Part shown: in pieces, positions 42,057 through 50,785 of the stretch
Position numbering within the stretch: position 1 is the stretch's first letter
Layout of the letters: each line of letters begins with the position of its first letter
NCBI GenBank assembly: GCA_021823525.1
Contig: JAKANY010000006.1
Span: forward strand, 24,734 to 88,733
Source: Actinomycetes bacterium
Lineage (GTDB): Bacteria; Actinomycetota; Acidimicrobiia; Acidimicrobiales; RAAP-2
Length of the DNA: 64,000 bases
Reading direction: 5' to 3'
Program-made: the position numbers and the translations under genes
The notes under the pieces: generated by a model
What the model was told of the DNA's origin: nothing
The model's database searches: none
Seen by the model: the letters and a program-made list of their open reading frames with translations, nothing else

Positions 42057-43589
42057 ATGGCGTCCGTGAGCGCCCGCGCTCGACCGGAGCAAACCATCAT
42101 CGAGGCGCGCTTGAGGCGGCGCTTGGTTCCCCTGGCCATCGTCTGGGGGGCGACGACGACTGTTCTCGTCGCCTTCGTCCTGGTGATGGGCGTCCCGTTG
42201 GGAACCGATGCCTGGTTCTATCAGTACACGCTGTGGTCGCTTGAGCACGGCAACTTCGTTTGCGCCTACCCACCCAAGATCGGGCTCGGCGGTCCCAGTG
42301 TCGCCGTGCCTTCAACCTTCATCGCACCGCTCTATCCCCTGCTGGCCGGTGCCGTGGCCTGGTTGGTCCGCTTGGGCTCGTCCCACCCATTCCCAACGCT
42401 GGGAGCCATGGGGAGGGGATGCCGCGATGCAATGACTGCCATGTGGCACTGGGAGCGTCGCGCCCACGTCCAGCGAGAAACCGTCATGCTCTCCTTCGTC
42501 GGATGGTTCATGCTCGTAGCGGGCGTCGTGTCACACGGCGTCAGATTCGGGAAGAGTCTTTGGCGCAGTGAAGTCGCGTCGGCGGGCCTCGTCGTCACGT
42601 CCCTCGCGGTCGCCAGCACGCTCATCCAATACTCCCATCCGCAAGACCTCGTAGCGACAGGTCTGGTGTGGCTCGCGGTCGCCGTCTTCCTCCGAGAGCG
42701 CTGGGTGATGGCCGGCATTCTGCTCGGTCTGGCGGCCTCGTCAAACCAGGTAGCCCTTCTCGCCGGGCTCGTCCTCGTCGTGCTGGCCGAGCGTGGCCCG
42801 CGCTGGCGTCTCGCCGGAGCCATGCTCGCCACGCTGGTCGTCGTTTACGGACCCCTGCTTCTCGCAGGGGGGACGCGAAGCTACGGTGACATCCTCGCTG
42901 GCTCTGGCTTCAACAACTCCCTCGGCGGGACTGTGGTCTGGGAACTCGGAATGTCGGTGCCGCTCAAGTATGTGATGAGTCGCGTCCTGCCTCTCGGCGC
43001 TGCCGTTCTCACCGCGTGGTGGAGCCGACGGCGTCACGTTGAGCCCCCTCACGACATCGAAGTGATTGTCCTGGTGACCGTAGGACTGTGTTGGCGACTG
43101 GTCTTCGAGGCCAACCTCTGGGGCTACTATTACGTTCCGGTCTTTGTGGGGCTCGTCATCCTCGACCGTCGAATCGGTCACGTGCGCGCAGGCACCGTTG
43201 CGTGGTCGTTGAGCCAACTGGTTCTTTACGATTACCTTCCCATTGGCCACGAAGCGGTTCCCGCCTTGCTGCGACATTGGCCGCTATTCTTGGGCCAGTT
43301 AGGAGCTGCGGCGATCGTGACTTCGATGGCGATCGTCGCGATCCGTCACCGACGTGACAGGGGCCCCTGGCTCGCTGCTCTCGCGATCTACGCTTTCGCC
43401 TATCTCCTCGGTCCCCATCTCTGGCACGAGACGGTGAACAACTGGCCCGTCTGGGTCCATCAACTGATCCTCGTGCCGTGGGCTCTTGGTCTGGCCCTGT
43501 CGGGTCGGCACGCGAGCACAGGGTTTCCCTGTCTCGAGCCAACCCCGCCGATCTCGGATCGGTCCATGCCAGAATGGGAGCCTGGATAA
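42057..43589 (+). CDS. Polytopic GT-C-like membrane protein (paralogue 2)
   Basis: A 510-residue protein with about ten hydrophobic segments, a clear relative of the 22 kb gene: FVCAYPP, QYSHPQDL, AGSGFNNSLGGTVVWE and RLVFEANLWGYYY are shared in order. GTDAWFYQYTLWSLEHG places an Asp in the first outside loop as in GT-C transferases. The ATG is taken because GGTGGA precedes it; a GTG three codons earlier is also open. The codons look less GC-biased than those of both neighbours. Substrate unknown. Confidence 0.68.
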   Translation: MASVSARARPEQTIIEARLRRRLVPLAIVWGATTTVLVAFVLVMGVPLGTDAWFYQYTLWSLEHGNFVCAYPPKIGLGGPSVAVPSTFIAPLYPLLAGAVAWLVRLGSSHPFPTLGAMGRGCRDAMTAMWHWERRAHVQRETVMLSFVGWFMLVAGVVSHGVRFGKSLWRSEVASAGLVVTSLAVASTLIQYSHPQDLVATGLVWLAVAVFLRERWVMAGILLGLAASSNQVALLAGLVLVVLAERGPRWRLAGAMLATLVVVYGPLLLAGGTRSYGDILAGSGFNNSLGGTVVWELGMSVPLKYVMSRVLPLGAAVLTAWWSRRRHVEPPHDIEVIVLVTVGLCWRLVFEANLWGYYYVPVFVGLVILDRRIGHVRAGTVAWSLSQLVLYDYLPIGHEAVPALLRHWPLFLGQLGAAAIVTSMAIVAIRHRRDRGPWLAALAIYAFAYLLGPHLWHETVNNWPVWVHQLILVPWALGLALSGRHASTGFPCLEPTPPISDRSMPEWEPG

Positions 43590-43611
43590 GACCCAGCTGC
43601 GCTCGGGGGGC

Positions 43612-44892
43612 GTGAGCGGACCGCCCGTGGGGCGCGTCCGAGAGTCTCGCGTGGCCTCGTGGCGCCGGGCTCTGCCGTGGCTCGCGACCACGGTCGTCGG
43701 ACCGGGCCTGCTCGTCATGCTGGCCGACACCGACGCGGGGAGTGTCGTGACCGCGGCCCAGTCCGGGGCGCGCTTCCGCTACGCGATGGTGCTGCCCGAG
43801 CTCGCGTTGATCCCGATCCTCTACGTCGTCCAGGAGATGACCGTGCGCATCGGCCTGGCCACCCGCCTCGGGCACGGGGCGCTGATCCGGCGCGAGTACG
43901 GGCGCGTGTGGGCGGCGATCGCGGCCCTGACGCTGCTGCTCGCGTGCACCGGCGCGATGGTGACCGAGCTCGCGGGCGTCGCGGGCGTGGGCAGCCTCGT
44001 GGGCTGGCCGACGGCCCCGACGGTCGGGCTCGCGGCCCTCGGGCTGATCGCCGTGCTGCTCTTCGGGCGCTACCGGCGCATCGAGGCGATCGGGATCGTC
44101 GTGGGCGCGCTGGAGCTGCTCTTCGTCGTCGCCGCCGTGACGGTGCACCCGCGGGTCGGGGATCTCGCCGCGAGCCTGGGCGGACACTGGTCGCTCGCTC
44201 ACGGCTACGGCACGCTCTTCGCGGCCAACGTGGGGGCCGTCGTGATGCCCTGGATGATCTACTACCAGCAGGAGGCCGTGATCGACAAGGGCTACGACGC
44301 GACGCCGGGCGGCGTGCGCCGGGCCCGGCGCAACACCGCCCTCGGGGCCGTCGCCACCCAGGTCGTGATGGTGGCGATCGTCGTCGCCCTGGGCGCGACG
44401 CTTGGCGCGCACGACGCGGGTCGGAGCCTCGGGTCGATCGGGGACATCGCCTTGGCGCTGACGCCCTTCCTCGGGCATCGCGGCGCCGTGGTGCTCTTCG
44501 GCCTGGGCATGGTGGGGGCCTCGGTCACGGCCGCGCTCGTGGTGTCGGTCGCCGGTGCCTGGGGCATCGCCGAGGTCCTCGGATGGCGCCACAGCCTCAA
44601 CGACGAGCCCCGCGCCGCGGTCGGCTTCTACGCGATCGCCGTGGGCGGGATCGTGGCCAGCGCCCTCGCGGTGATCGCCTCGGTGAACCTGGTGGCCCTG
44701 TCGGTCGACGTCGAGGTGATGAACGCGGTGCTCCTGCCGGTGGTGCTGGCCTTCCTCGTGCTGCTCGAGCGTCGCCTGGCCCCCGCGCACCGCATGCGCG
44801 GGTCGCGACGGGCCGTCACCTACGTGCTCGCCTCCGTGGCGGTCCTGGTCGGGCTGGCCACGGCGGTCGGCGTCCTCGTGCGCGCTCTTTGA
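43612..44892 (+). CDS. Nramp-family divalent metal transporter, divergent type
   Basis: A 426-residue membrane protein with eleven or so helices of the Nramp fold. TM1 reads GPGLLVMLADTDAGSVVTA, where classical Nramps have DPGN, so the Asp is kept but the Pro and Asn ligands are changed. TM6 reads GAVVMPWMIYYQQEAVIDKG instead of MPHN, keeping Met. This matches a divergent Nramp branch sometimes annotated as divalent metal transporter; the ion could be Mg2+, Mn2+ or other. The GTG start lies right after a G-run; later GTG codons are possible. It abuts a convergent aldo/keto reductase gene. Confidence 0.83.
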   Translation: MSGPPVGRVRESRVASWRRALPWLATTVVGPGLLVMLADTDAGSVVTAAQSGARFRYAMVLPELALIPILYVVQEMTVRIGLATRLGHGALIRREYGRVWAAIAALTLLLACTGAMVTELAGVAGVGSLVGWPTAPTVGLAALGLIAVLLFGRYRRIEAIGIVVGALELLFVVAAVTVHPRVGDLAASLGGHWSLAHGYGTLFAANVGAVVMPWMIYYQQEAVIDKGYDATPGGVRRARRNTALGAVATQVVMVAIVVALGATLGAHDAGRSLGSIGDIALALTPFLGHRGAVVLFGLGMVGASVTAALVVSVAGAWGIAEVLGWRHSLNDEPRAAVGFYAIAVGGIVASALAVIASVNLVALSVDVEVMNAVLLPVVLAFLVLLERRLAPAHRMRGSRRAVTYVLASVAVLVGLATAVGVLVRAL

Positions 44893-45921
44893 TCAGCGCG
44901 TCGCGACGTCGCGCCACAGGTCGATGCCGCCCTCGCGGGCCAGCTCGTCGATCGCGGCGAGCTCGGCGGCCGTGAAGGGAGGTCCCGCAACGGCGTCCAG
45001 GCTGTCGTCGAGCTGCGCCAGCGTGCGCGCCCCGATGATGGCAGTCGTGACGCGCACGTCGCGCAGCGCCCAGGCGATCGCCATCTGGGCCAGGCTCTGC
45101 CCGCGCCCCGCGGCGATGTCCGCGAGGCCCCGCACGTGGGCCAGGTTCTCGGCCGACAGGCCCGCGGCGGGGAAGGAGTCGCGCCGGGCGCCGGGCGCGT
45201 CGGCGGCTGTCGCCTCGAGGTACCGGGAGGTGAGCAGTCCCTGGGCCAGGGGCGAGAAGACCGCGCAGCCCACCCCGAGTTCGTCGAGCACGCCGAGCAG
45301 CTCGTCCTCGATCCAGCGGTTGAGCAGCGAGTACGAGGGCTGGTGCACGAGCAGGGGCGTGCCGAGCGACGCCAGGATCGCCGCGGCCTCGCGCGTGCGC
45401 GCGGGCGAGTAGGAGGAGATCCCCACGTAGAGCGCCTTGCCCTGGCGCACGGCGTGGGCCAGGGCGCCCATGGTCTCGGACAGCGGTGTCGAGTCGTCGT
45501 AGTGGTGGTGGTAGAAGATGTCCACGTAGTCCAGGCCCAGGCGCGCCAGGCTCTGGTCGAGGCTGGCCAGCAGGTACTTGCGCGAGCCCAGGTCCCCGTA
45601 GGGGCCGGGCCACATGTCCCAGCCGGCCTTGGTCGCGATCACCAGCTCGTCGCGGTGCGCCGCCAGGTCCTCGCGCAGGAGGCGGCCGAAGTTGGCCTCG
45701 GCGGCCCCGTAGGGAGGTCCGTAGTTGTTGGCCAGGTCGAAGTAGGTCACGCCCCGGTCGAAGGCCCGGCGCACCAGGGCGCGCTGGGTCGCGAGCGGCG
45801 TGCCGTCACCGAAGTTGTGCCACAGGCCCAGGGAGATCCGCGGCAGGGCGAGCCCGCTGCGCCCGCAGCGTCGGTACGCCATGGACTCGTAGCGGGCGGG
45901 TGCGGGGACGTAGGGATCCAC
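44893..45921 (-). CDS. Aldo/keto reductase (YghZ/L-glyceraldehyde 3-phosphate reductase-like)
   Basis: A 342-residue NADPH-dependent TIM-barrel reductase. The catalytic tetrad is visible: Asp in YFDLANNYGPPYGAAEANFGRLL (Tyr in the same motif), Lys in VIATKAG and His in DIFYHHHYDD. The NNYGPPYGAAE signature is typical of YghZ-like enzymes, which reduce L-glyceraldehyde 3-phosphate and methylglyoxal. The C-terminal QMAIAWALRD...AIIGARTLAQLDDSLDA binds NADPH. Start is GTG. The downstream-oriented glycerate kinase upstream of it, 13 bases away, suggests a shared three-carbon metabolic unit. Confidence 0.9.
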   Translation of the reverse strand: MDPYVPAPARYESMAYRRCGRSGLALPRISLGLWHNFGDGTPLATQRALVRRAFDRGVTYFDLANNYGPPYGAAEANFGRLLREDLAAHRDELVIATKAGWDMWPGPYGDLGSRKYLLASLDQSLARLGLDYVDIFYHHHYDDSTPLSETMGALAHAVRQGKALYVGISSYSPARTREAAAILASLGTPLLVHQPSYSLLNRWIEDELLGVLDELGVGCAVFSPLAQGLLTSRYLEATAADAPGARRDSFPAAGLSAENLAHVRGLADIAAGRGQSLAQMAIAWALRDVRVTTAIIGARTLAQLDDSLDAVAGPPFTAAELAAIDELAREGGIDLWRDVATR

Positions 45922-45934
45922 GTGCGCAGCGTAC

Positions 45935-47260
45935 TCAGCGCGCGGCGGGGCCCAGGAGCGTGAGGTAGAGGTCGCAGAGGTTCCAGCCCGTGGGCGCGCC
46001 CGCGAGGATCTGGCCGAGCGCCCGGTGCGCCCCGTAGGTGTCGCGCCGGGCGCCGAGGGCGTCCGGGTCGAAGCCGCGCGCGCGGGCCCGCGCCCAGGTC
46101 CCCTCGTCGGACCACGCGCCCGCGACCCCGGGGAGGTGGTCCTGGCCGTCGGTGGCGCGTGCGACGACCACCGCGGCGCGCCCGAGGCTCGCCAGGCGAC
46201 CCGCGACGTCCCACGCGAACTGCTGGGCCCGGCCGCCGCGCCCGTCGCCCGCGACGCGCAGCGTGAGCTCGCCCACCCCGATCAGCGCCTGGGGCGCCGG
46301 ATCGCGCGCCAGCCCGACGAGCTGCGCCGTCCAGGCCTCGACGACCGCGTCGAGGTCGCCGGTCACCCGGGGCGCGACGATGGGGCAGTAGCCGTGCTGC
46401 CGCGCGGCCCGGGCCGTGGGGCCGACGAGGTCCCGGGGGGCGGCGACGACGTCGTTGCGGTGCGCTGTGGACGCGGCGCGCCACCGGGCGCTGCGCGCGC
46501 GCGCCGCGGCGCGCACGCGCTCGGCGACGTCGGGCGGGAGAACGAAGGGCGCGAGGGCCGCCTCGCGGGCGCGAGCGCGGGGCCGGGAGGGGTAGGTGAG
46601 CCCCGAGGCCACCCAGCGGGCCCCCGACACCGGGTTGTCGACCATGAGCAACGCCCGCGAGGCGGGGGTCCGCACCCGAGCGAGGGCGACCCCGCCCGCC
46701 AGGTCCGAGATGGCCGCCCGGACCCGGTTGAGCGCCGTGATGTCGACGCCCGCGGCCAGCCCTGCGGACCACACGGTGGCGAGGTCCCCGAGGTCGAGAG
46801 GTGCCGCGGGCACCACGGCGAGGCTCGAGGCGCCCCCGGAGACGAGCCACAGGGTCGTGCCCGTGGTGGGGGCCGTGTCGAGGAAGTCGAGCACGGCACG
46901 TCCCGCGCGCAGGCTCGCGGGCCCGGGCACCGGGTGGTCGCCCACCAACACGTCGTCGTTCTCGCCGGGCACGAGTGGGGCGACCACGAGGTGGCGACGT
47001 ACGCGCCGCCCCAGCCGCTCGCGCGCCGCGGCGGCCATGGCGCGCGCCGCCTTGCCGATCGCGAGCACGTCGACCGGACCCGCGTCGAGGTCGGCGAGGG
47101 CGGCCCCCACGCGGGGACCCAGCTCCAGCTCGTCGCGCCACGCGTCAGCGATCGCGAGCCCGTCGTCGCGCAGCGCGTGGTTCGTCGTCGTGGACGCGAC
47201 CGTAGCGCGCCGTGCCCATACCCCCAGGCTTGGGTCGTCATAAGAATAGCGAATACACAT
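45935..47260 (-). CDS. Glycerate 2-kinase (GckA/MOFRL family)
   Basis: A protein of about 441 residues that phosphorylates D-glycerate. DUF4147 domain motifs: AIGKAARAMAAAA, VGDHPVPGPASLRAG, LVSGGASSLAVVP and LNRVRAAISDLAGG; the C-terminal MOFRL domain has GGRAQQFAWDVAG, ATDGQDHLPGVAGAW and NLCDLYLTLLG. The start is uncertain: ATG at 47258-47260 gives about 25 non-homologous residues, and no SD is seen; no better in-frame start lies closer to the domain. This N-terminus runs into the spacer shared with tusA, next to the CRP-like palindrome. Confidence 0.87.
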   Translation of the reverse strand: MCIRYSYDDPSLGVWARRATVASTTTNHALRDDGLAIADAWRDELELGPRVGAALADLDAGPVDVLAIGKAARAMAAAARERLGRRVRRHLVVAPLVPGENDDVLVGDHPVPGPASLRAGRAVLDFLDTAPTTGTTLWLVSGGASSLAVVPAAPLDLGDLATVWSAGLAAGVDITALNRVRAAISDLAGGVALARVRTPASRALLMVDNPVSGARWVASGLTYPSRPRARAREAALAPFVLPPDVAERVRAAARARSARWRAASTAHRNDVVAAPRDLVGPTARAARQHGYCPIVAPRVTGDLDAVVEAWTAQLVGLARDPAPQALIGVGELTLRVAGDGRGGRAQQFAWDVAGRLASLGRAAVVVARATDGQDHLPGVAGAWSDEGTWARARARGFDPDALGARRDTYGAHRALGQILAGAPTGWNLCDLYLTLLGPAAR

Positions 47261-47268
47261 GTATGGCT

Positions 47269-47286
47269 TTGTGAAAATAGTCACAA
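47269..47286. promoter_or_regulatory. Perfect CRP/FNR-family operator TTGTGA-N6-TCACAA
   Basis: TTGTGA (47269-47274), six bases, then TCACAA (47281-47286) form a perfect 6-6-6 palindrome identical in its core to the CRP consensus TGTGA-N6-TCACA. It sits in an AT-rich island, about 90 bases upstream of tusA and just outside the divergent glycerate kinase start. In the tusA leader a 6-bp hairpin CCTCCC/GGGAGG (47332-47349) precedes the SD. A CRP/FNR-family protein probably controls the sulfur operon from here. Confidence 0.6.
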
Positions 47287-47376
47287 TCTATGACTTTGGA
47301 CCCTACAGGGCCCTCCCGCGGGAAGACGCGCCCTCCCTACCGTGGGAGGCGAAGGGGCATGCAAGGAGACAGAGCG

Positions 47377-47637
47377 ATGACCATCGTGACGGAGGATCTG
47401 AAGGACTTGAAGGTCGACGTGACCGTCGATGCACGTGGCACGTCCTGCCCAGGCCCCATCCTGGCGGCCAAGAAGAACATCGGCCAGGTGCCCGTGGGCG
47501 GCATCATGGAGGTCCTCGCGACCGACTCGGGGACCAAGAAGGACCTGCCCGCCTGGACCAACAAGGTCGGCAACGAGTACCTGGGCGACTACGACGACGC
47601 CGGCTACATCCGGCTGTACGTGCGCAAGGTCAAGTAA
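47377..47637 (+). CDS. tusA: TusA-like sulfur carrier protein
   Basis: An 86-residue protein with the TusA/SirA fold. VDARGTSCPGPILAAKKNI holds the sulfur-carrying Cys24 in the CPxP motif. TusA accepts persulfide sulfur and passes it on; in sulfur oxidisers it works with DsrE-type and Hdr-like proteins, all present in this operon. The ATG is set by AAGGAGA (47363-47369); upstream ATGs lack this. The next gene starts within its stop codon (TAATG). Confidence 0.92.
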   Translation: MTIVTEDLKDLKVDVTVDARGTSCPGPILAAKKNIGQVPVGGIMEVLATDSGTKKDLPAWTNKVGNEYLGDYDDAGYIRLYVRKVK

Positions 47638-48062
47638 TGGGCGCCGGCCACGGGGCCGGTGCCACCTCGCCGCGAATCCTCGTGTTCTCGACGGCGAACA
47701 TCTCGGACCCCGGTATCGACCTGGCGGGCAGTCAGCACCGCCACTACGCCTCCAGCGTCTCGACGATCGCGGTTCCCTGCTCGAGCGGGGTGCAGCCGCG
47801 CTGGATCGTCTACGCCCTCGAGCACGGATTCGACGGGGTCTTCCTGGCCATCGACGGTGACGAGTGCGCCTTCCTCTCGGACTGCAACGCGCGCTCCTCG
47901 CGGATCGCCTCCCAGGCCCAGGACCGGCTGCGCGCCATCGGCATCGCGCCCGAGCGCGTCCGCATGGCGGCCCTGTGTTCGGTGTGCTCCGAGGCCTTCG
48001 TCAAGCACATGGACGAGTTCGCGGCCACCCTGGCCGCCCTGCCCTCCGAGGAGGCGGCATGA
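47637..48062 (+). CDS. MvhD-like iron-sulfur/electron-transfer subunit (HdrA partner)
   Basis: A 141-residue protein of the MvhD/hydrogenase iron-sulfur subunit family: ILVFSTANISDPG, then VSTIAVPCSSGVQPRWIVYALEHGFDGVFLA and MAALCSVCSEAFVKHMDEF. MvhD binds a [2Fe-2S] cluster and docks on HdrA. The first Cys region (usually FxCxWC) here reads FSTAN and lacks Cys, while C(S/V)xxC-type Cys remain near the middle and end, so the cluster may be altered. It overlaps both neighbours. In QmoB the same domain is fused to the flavoprotein; here it is separate. Confidence 0.8.
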   Translation: MGAGHGAGATSPRILVFSTANISDPGIDLAGSQHRHYASSVSTIAVPCSSGVQPRWIVYALEHGFDGVFLAIDGDECAFLSDCNARSSRIASQAQDRLRAIGIAPERVRMAALCSVCSEAFVKHMDEFAATLAALPSEEAA

Positions 48063-50785
48063 AGTTCGACGCACTGGTGGTGGGCGGGGGCATCGCGGGG
48101 ATGGAGTCCTCGCTCAAGCTCGCCGACATGGGCTTCCAGGTGGCGCTCGTCGAGCGCCAGCCGAGCGTGGGCGGGCGCATGATCCTGCTGTCGAAGGTCT
48201 TCCCGACGCTCGACTGCGCCAGCTGCATCTCGGGACCCAAGATGTCCTCGACGGTCAACCACCCCAACATCACGACCTTCACCACCAGCGAGGTCGAGGG
48301 GATCCGGCGCCGCGAGGACGGGACCTTCGCCGCTACGGTGCGCCAGAAGGCCAAGTTCGTCGACTGGGCCGCCTGCACCGGGTGCCAGGACTGCGAGGTC
48401 GCCTGCACGGTGGCCGTTCCCGACCAGTTCAACTACGACCTCGCCGCGCGCCGCGCGGCCTACATCGCGTTCCCCCAGGCGGTGCCCAAGAAGGCCGTCC
48501 TGGAGCGGGCGGGCACCTCGCCGTGCACCGACGCGTGCCCCGCGGGCATCAAGGCCCACGGCTACGTGGCCCTGATCCGCGATGGTCGCTACGAGGAGGC
48601 CTTCCAGCTGATCCTCGAGGCCACGCCGCTGGTGGCCACCCTGGGGCGGGCCTGCTACGCGCCCTGCGAGGACGCCTGCACCCGCGGGGACCTCGAGGGG
48701 ACCCTGCCGATCCGCCGACTCAAGCGCTTCGTCGCCGACTGGCACTACGCGACCCACGAGGGGCCCGGGGTCGAGCCCGCGGCGCCGACGGGTCGGCGCG
48801 TGGCGATCGTCGGCTCGGGACCCGCGGGCCTGACCGCCGCGTGGCAGCTGGCGCGCCTCGGCCACGGGGTCACGATCCTCGAGGCCGCCGCCGAGCCCGG
48901 CGGCTTCCTGCGCTACGCGCTGCCCGAGTACCGCCTGCCGCGCGCGGCCGTCGACGCGGACATCGCCAACGTCACCGCACTTGGGGTCGAGATCGTCTTC
49001 AATCGTCGCGTGGAGGACGTCGCAGCGCTACGTGCCGAGGGCTTCGATGCCGTCATCGTGGCCACGGGCACGCCGGCCACGCAGGCGCTGCGCATTCCCG
49101 GCGAAGACCTCGCCGGTGTCGCGAGCGGTCTGGACTTCCTGCGCGACGTGCGCGAGGGACGTCCGGGCGAGCTCGCTGGACAGAAGGTCGTCGTGGTCGG
49201 GGGCGGCAACGTGGCCATGGACGCGGCACGGACCGCCCGCCGACTGGGCGCCGCCGTGACCGTCGTCTATCGCCGCAGCCGCGGGGAGATGCCCGCACAC
49301 CACGTCGAGGCCGAGGACGCTGAGCAGGAAGGCGTCGAGTTCGCCTTCCTGCTCGCACCGGCCGAGGTGCGCCACGACGGCCACGGCCGCGTGACCGGGC
49401 TGCGCTGCCAGGCGATGCGCCTGGGGCCGCCCGACGAGTCGGGGCGTCGCCGCCCCGAGCCGGTGGCGGGATCCGAACGCGTGATCGATTGCGACCGAGT
49501 CATTGCCGCGGTGGGCCTGCGGCCGGCGGGCGACGCGTTCCCCACGCTCGCCCACGACGCGTCCGGTGCCCTGGTCGCCGACCCCCAGACCCTGACGACC
49601 GCCACGGCGGGCGTCTTCGTGGCGGGCGACGCGGTGACGGGCCCCTCGGACATCACGCGGGCCGTCGGCCAGGGGCGCCGCGCCGCCCACATGCTCCACC
49701 GCTGGCTGCGCGGCGAGCCGCTCGAGGGCTTCAACGCACTCGACGACCGTCTGGCCGTGGTCGAGCACGCGGACGTGCTCGCGCGCCAGCGCAGCCACTC
49801 GCGCCGCGACCCCGAGGTCTCGAGCATCGACTTCTCGTCGGCGCCCGCCGACTTCGCCGAGCTCGAGCCACCCCTCACCGAGGCCGAGGCGCTCGCGGGC
49901 ACGTCGCGCTGCCTGGACTGCGGGGTGTGCTCGGAGTGTGGCGCGTGCGCGCGGGTGTGCCCGGCGGACGCGATCCACTTCGAGCAGCACGACGAGATGC
50001 TCGAGCTCGAGGTCGACACGGTGGTGGTGGCCACGGGTTACGAGCTGTTCGACGCGTACCAGAAGCCCGAGTACGGCTACGGACGGTTCCCCAACGTCAT
50101 CACCGCGACCGAGATGGACCGGCTGCTCGCCCCGACGCGGCCCTTCAACACGGTGCTGCGGCCCAGCGACGGCAAGGTGCCCGATCGCGTGGCCTACGTG
50201 AGCTGTGTGGGCTCGCGTGACCGGACCGTGGACAACCCGCTGTGCTCGAAGATCTGCTGCATGTACTCGATCAAGCAGCACCAGCTCATCATGGGCGCCC
50301 TGCCGCTGGCCGACGTCACGACCCACTACATGGATATGCGCGCCGCGGGCAAGCGCTACGAAGAGTTCTTCTCCCAGGGCAAGGACATGGGCGCCACCTA
50401 CATCAAGGGACGCGTGGCCAAGATCGAGGAGAAGGACGACGGCGACCTGATCGTCCACTACGAGGACATCGAGAACGGCGGGCGGGTCGTCCAGGCCGAG
50501 TACGACCTCGTGGTGCTCTCGGTGGGCGTGCGGCCGAACCCCGACGCGCTGCGGCTCTTCTCCGAGGAGGACCTGGCCGCGACGGAGTTCCGCTTCGTCG
50601 CCGAGCCGGCGGCCGACCACAGCCCCGGCCAGACGAGCATCCCGGGCGTCTACGTCGCGGGGGCCTCGTCGGGGGCCAAGGACATCGTGGACTCGATCAT
50701 GCACGCGGGCGCCGCCGTCGCCCAGGCAGCTGCCACCCTCGAGCATTCGGCCTCGCGGCGGCGAGTGCCGGTGGAGGTGCGTTGA
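48059..50785 (+). CDS. hdrA: HdrA-like flavoprotein with a GltD/NfnB-like oxidoreductase module nested inside
   Basis: A 908-residue protein. Residues 1-145 are the start of HdrA (FAD fingerprint VGGGIAGMESSLKLADMG, then PTLDCASCISGPKM and CTGCQDCEVAC). From about 150 to 550 an NADPH:acceptor module of the GltD/NfnB type is inserted: Fe-S domain SPCTDACPAGI...GRACYAPCEDACTR, FAD site VAIVGSGPAGLTAAW, NAD(P) site VVVVGGGNVAMDAAR. After 610 HdrA resumes with CLDCGVCSECGACARVC, VSCVGSRD and CCMYSIKQHQL. It could link NAD(P)H to the Hdr/quinone electron path. ATGA overlap upstream and TGATG-type overlap downstream place it in the tusA operon. Confidence 0.87.
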   Translation: MKFDALVVGGGIAGMESSLKLADMGFQVALVERQPSVGGRMILLSKVFPTLDCASCISGPKMSSTVNHPNITTFTTSEVEGIRRREDGTFAATVRQKAKFVDWAACTGCQDCEVACTVAVPDQFNYDLAARRAAYIAFPQAVPKKAVLERAGTSPCTDACPAGIKAHGYVALIRDGRYEEAFQLILEATPLVATLGRACYAPCEDACTRGDLEGTLPIRRLKRFVADWHYATHEGPGVEPAAPTGRRVAIVGSGPAGLTAAWQLARLGHGVTILEAAAEPGGFLRYALPEYRLPRAAVDADIANVTALGVEIVFNRRVEDVAALRAEGFDAVIVATGTPATQALRIPGEDLAGVASGLDFLRDVREGRPGELAGQKVVVVGGGNVAMDAARTARRLGAAVTVVYRRSRGEMPAHHVEAEDAEQEGVEFAFLLAPAEVRHDGHGRVTGLRCQAMRLGPPDESGRRRPEPVAGSERVIDCDRVIAAVGLRPAGDAFPTLAHDASGALVADPQTLTTATAGVFVAGDAVTGPSDITRAVGQGRRAAHMLHRWLRGEPLEGFNALDDRLAVVEHADVLARQRSHSRRDPEVSSIDFSSAPADFAELEPPLTEAEALAGTSRCLDCGVCSECGACARVCPADAIHFEQHDEMLELEVDTVVVATGYELFDAYQKPEYGYGRFPNVITATEMDRLLAPTRPFNTVLRPSDGKVPDRVAYVSCVGSRDRTVDNPLCSKICCMYSIKQHQLIMGALPLADVTTHYMDMRAAGKRYEEFFSQGKDMGATYIKGRVAKIEEKDDGDLIVHYEDIENGGRVVQAEYDLVVLSVGVRPNPDALRLFSEEDLAATEFRFVAEPAADHSPGQTSIPGVYVAGASSGAKDIVDSIMHAGAAVAQAAATLEHSASRRRVPVEVR

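Noticed and set aside
40000..42248. Extended start of the EF-G-like protein beyond 41954
   Set aside because: The extra residues are basic and lie over the divergent gene; the P-loop domain begins right after the ATG at 41954.
49028..50746. Minus-strand frame opposite the nested HdrA
   Set aside because: Shadow frame; the plus strand has clear Fe-S and FAD motifs.
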